From Ktedonobacterales bacterium (GTDB taxonomy: Bacteria > Chloroflexota > Ktedonobacteria > Ktedonobacterales > JADMIN01): 6,825 bases of DNA. This document shows, piece after piece, positions 5,551 through 6,825 of this stretch; within the stretch, counting starts at the first letter, position 1; every line of letters begins with the position of its first letter. The translations under genes and the position numbers were made by a program. The notes below the pieces were generated by a model. The model did no database searches and was not told the origin of the DNA. It was given only the letters and a program-made list of their open reading frames with translations. The DNA lies in NCBI GenBank assembly GCA_025935235.1, contig JAICVT010000236.1, positions 1 through 6,825 on the forward strand. Reading direction: 5' to 3'.

Positions 5551-6825
5551 GGGGCTGCGGGCGGGTTATGGCTCGCTGGAGGCGCTGCACGGCGTCTCGT
5601 TCGGCGTCCAGCGCGGCGAGGCGGTCGCCATCCTGGGGGCCAACGGCGCAGGCAAGACCACCCTGATGCGCGCGCTGACCGGGCTGATCCGCGCCCGCGC
5701 CGGGACGATCACGCTGGATGGCCAGCGCATCGAGCGGCGCGCGCCGGAGCAGCGTGTGCGCAACGGGCTGGCGCTGGTCCCAGAGGGACGCGAGCTGTTT
5801 GGCTCGCTGACTGTGCGCGAGAATCTGCTGATGGGCGCCTTCACACGCCGCGACCGCCACGCGCTAGAGGCCGACATCGCGCAAACGCTGGAGTATTTTC
5901 CCCGCCTGCGTGAGCGGCTGAGCGCGCCCGCCGCCAGCTTGAGCGGTGGCGAGGGGCAGATGCTCTCGATTGGCCGCGCGCTGATGTCGCGCCCGCGCGT
6001 GCTGCTGCTGGATGAGCCATCGCTGGGGCTGGCGCCCGCGATTGTGGAGACCGTCTTCGGCGTGATCGCGCGGCTGAATCGCGAGCAGGGGCTGACGGTC
6101 GTGCTGGTGGAGCAGAACGCGCGCATGGCGCTGCAAGTCGTCTCATCGGCCTATGTGCTGCAAGGCGGCTCAGTCGAGCTGCACGGCGCGACCGAGGCGC
6201 TGACGCAGGACCCCGCCGTCCAGCGCCTCTATCTCGGTGTGGGGGTAGAATCCACCACACAGGCGTCCGCGAGCATTCCGGCCAGCGACCCGGCCAGCGA
6301 CCCGGACAGGGACACGATGAGGGAGGAGACCATTTTGACCAATGCGCCATTGCTGCCTGGCATCCAGGCGAAGCTGGTCGAGACGCCACGACTGCGCGTC
6401 AATGTCCTTTCGGCGGGCGACGAAGCGGGGACGCCGGTCGCGCTGATCCACGGCAATGTCTCGTCGGCGCGCTTCTTCGAGGAGACGTTGCTGGCGCTGC
6501 CGCAGGGCTACTGGGGGCTGGCGCCTGATCTGCGCGGGTTTGGCGCCAGCGAGACGAAGCCAGTGGACGCCACACGCGGCGTGCGCGACTTCAGCGATGA
6601 TCTGCACGCGCTCTTCACCGCGCTGGGGCTGACGGGCGCGCGGCGACCGCATCTGGTCGGCTGGTCAATGGGCGGCGGGATCGTGCTGCAATACGCCACT
6701 GACCACCCGGAGAATGTCGCCTCGCTGACGCTGATTGATCCGATGTCGCCGTTTGGGTTTGGCGGCACGAAAGACGCCGCTGGCGCGCTCTGCTGGCCCG
6801 ATGGCGCAGGCTCCGGTGGCGGCAC
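5525..6825 (+). CDS. livF: ABC transporter ATP-binding protein LivF, open in frame into an alpha/beta hydrolase
   Basis: Residues 1-240 are a complete LivF, the second cytoplasmic ATPase of the importer. Walker A is GANGAGKTT (38-46), VPEGRELFGSLTVRENL (85-101) follows, the signature is LSGGEGQMLSIGRAL (139-153, usually GEQQ), Walker B is RVLLLDEPSLGLAP (158-171, E164), and Q197 of LVEQN stands at the H-loop site, as is normal for LivF. The ATG at 5525 has GGGAGGG 5 nt upstream and overlaps livG by 26 nt; a second Met at 5537 would be too far from it. LivF proteins normally end just after YLG (236-238), but this frame has no stop. It runs on through a linker with the repeat ASDPASDPD (253-261) into an alpha/beta hydrolase to the window edge (433 complete codons). 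One base out of frame, TAG at 6246-6248 would give a normal 240-residue LivF. Confidence 0.9.
   Translation, partial: MLTHMLSVEGLRAGYGSLEALHGVSFGVQRGEAVAILGANGAGKTTLMRALTGLIRARAGTITLDGQRIERRAPEQRVRNGLALVPEGRELFGSLTVRENLLMGAFTRRDRHALEADIAQTLEYFPRLRERLSAPAASLSGGEGQMLSIGRALMSRPRVLLLDEPSLGLAPAIVETVFGVIARLNREQGLTVVLVEQNARMALQVVSSAYVLQGGSVELHGATEALTQDPAVQRLYLGVGVESTTQASASIPASDPASDPDRDTMREETILTNAPLLPGIQAKLVETPRLRVNVLSAGDEAGTPVALIHGNVSSARFFEETLLALPQGYWGLAPDLRGFGASETKPVDATRGVRDFSDDLHALFTALGLTGARRPHLVGWSMGGGIVLQYATDHPENVASLTLIDPMSPFGFGGTKDAAGALCWPDGAGSGGG
6281..6304 (+). repeat. Tandem 12-bp repeat in the livF-hydrolase junction
   Basis: GCCAGCGACCCG occurs twice in immediate succession (6281-6292, 6293-6304). 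In the open livF frame each copy encodes Ala-Ser-Asp-Pro, giving a flexible acidic linker. Since 12 is a multiple of three the repeat keeps frame, which fits a coding linker but does not prove one. Confidence 0.8.
6321..6328 (+). promoter_or_regulatory. Internal ribosome binding site before the hydrolase
   Basis: GGGAGGAG lies 6 nt before an in-frame TTG at 6335. The string is identical to the site before the glycosyltransferase gene, and its spacing fits the other starts in the window. It argues that the hydrolase can be translated on its own whether or not the livF frame is also fused to it. The ATG at 6317 lies before the site and has none of its own. Confidence 0.65.
6335..6825 (+). CDS. 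Alpha/beta hydrolase, N-terminal part, window ends inside it
   Basis: The start is taken at TTG 6335 (GGGAGGAG 6 nt upstream), giving a protein that opens (M)TNAPLLPGIQAKLVETPRL. It is also continuous in frame with livF, where the TTG is codon 271. Numbered from the TTG, the alpha/beta hydrolase core is clear. The oxyanion-hole segment VALIHGNVSSARFF is at 35-48, APDLRGFGASE at 63-73, and the nucleophile elbow GWSMGG at 109-114 with catalytic Ser111. LTLIDPMSPFGFGG (131-144) follows, where the cap domain begins. The catalytic acid and histidine lie beyond the window. The fold includes esterases, lipases, amidases and dehalogenases, so the substrate cannot be named. Being last in a transporter operon suggests it may act on an imported ester or amide, which is inference only. 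Confidence 0.85.
   Translation, partial: MTNAPLLPGIQAKLVETPRLRVNVLSAGDEAGTPVALIHGNVSSARFFEETLLALPQGYWGLAPDLRGFGASETKPVDATRGVRDFSDDLHALFTALGLTGARRPHLVGWSMGGGIVLQYATDHPENVASLTLIDPMSPFGFGGTKDAAGALCWPDGAGSGGG

Noticed and set aside
6317..6319. ATG 6317 as the hydrolase start
   Set aside because: Its upstream bases carry no ribosome binding site, and the strong GGGAGGAG lies after it, placed correctly for TTG 6335.
1..6825. Search for CRISPR arrays, tRNA or rRNA genes, insertion sequences and attachment sites
   Set aside because: Reading both strands I saw no spaced direct repeats, no cloverleaf-like or rRNA-like segments, no transposase or integrase motifs and no terminal inverted repeats.

Overview
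This window is high-GC bacterial DNA carrying two divergent gene blocks separated by a 333-bp regulatory region. The GC-rich third codon positions, strong GGAGG-type ribosome binding sites at every gene, tight same-strand packing and a dispersed GC-rich palindrome suit a high-GC Gram-positive-like or Chloroflexota-type genome. Ktedonobacteria or relatives are my guess from the general look of the proteins. No marker gene fixes the taxonomy.

Left block (1-2295, minus strand). A polytopic GT-C membrane glycosyltransferase of the GT87/DUF2029 type is followed, 64 nt downstream, by a two-helix membrane protein with TPR-like repeats that runs off the left edge. The two probably form one transcription unit.

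Middle (2296-2628). This region holds a GC-rich dispersed palindrome, a near-consensus sigma-70-type promoter (TTGACA, 17 bp, CATAGT) facing right, a 20-bp palindrome placed exactly where transcription should start, a second overlapping dyad, and a leader hairpin.

Right block (2629-6825, plus strand). Four genes make a complete set of membrane and ATPase subunits of a LivHMGF (HAAT-family) branched-chain amino acid type importer: livH, livM, livG and livF. The last three are tightly or overlappingly coupled (ATGA overlap livM/livG, 26-nt overlap livG/livF). No periplasmic or lipoprotein binding subunit (LivK) is present, so the substrate is not defined by this window.

The most unusual feature is at the right end. 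The livF frame has no stop and continues in frame through an Ala/Ser/Asp/Pro linker into an alpha/beta hydrolase that leaves the window. A ribosome binding site with an in-frame TTG start lies just before the hydrolase, and a TAG lies one base out of frame exactly where an ordinary LivF would end. This is therefore either a true transporter-ATPase/hydrolase fusion, a fusion that also makes free hydrolase from an internal start, or two genes joined by a one-base indel in a G5 run.
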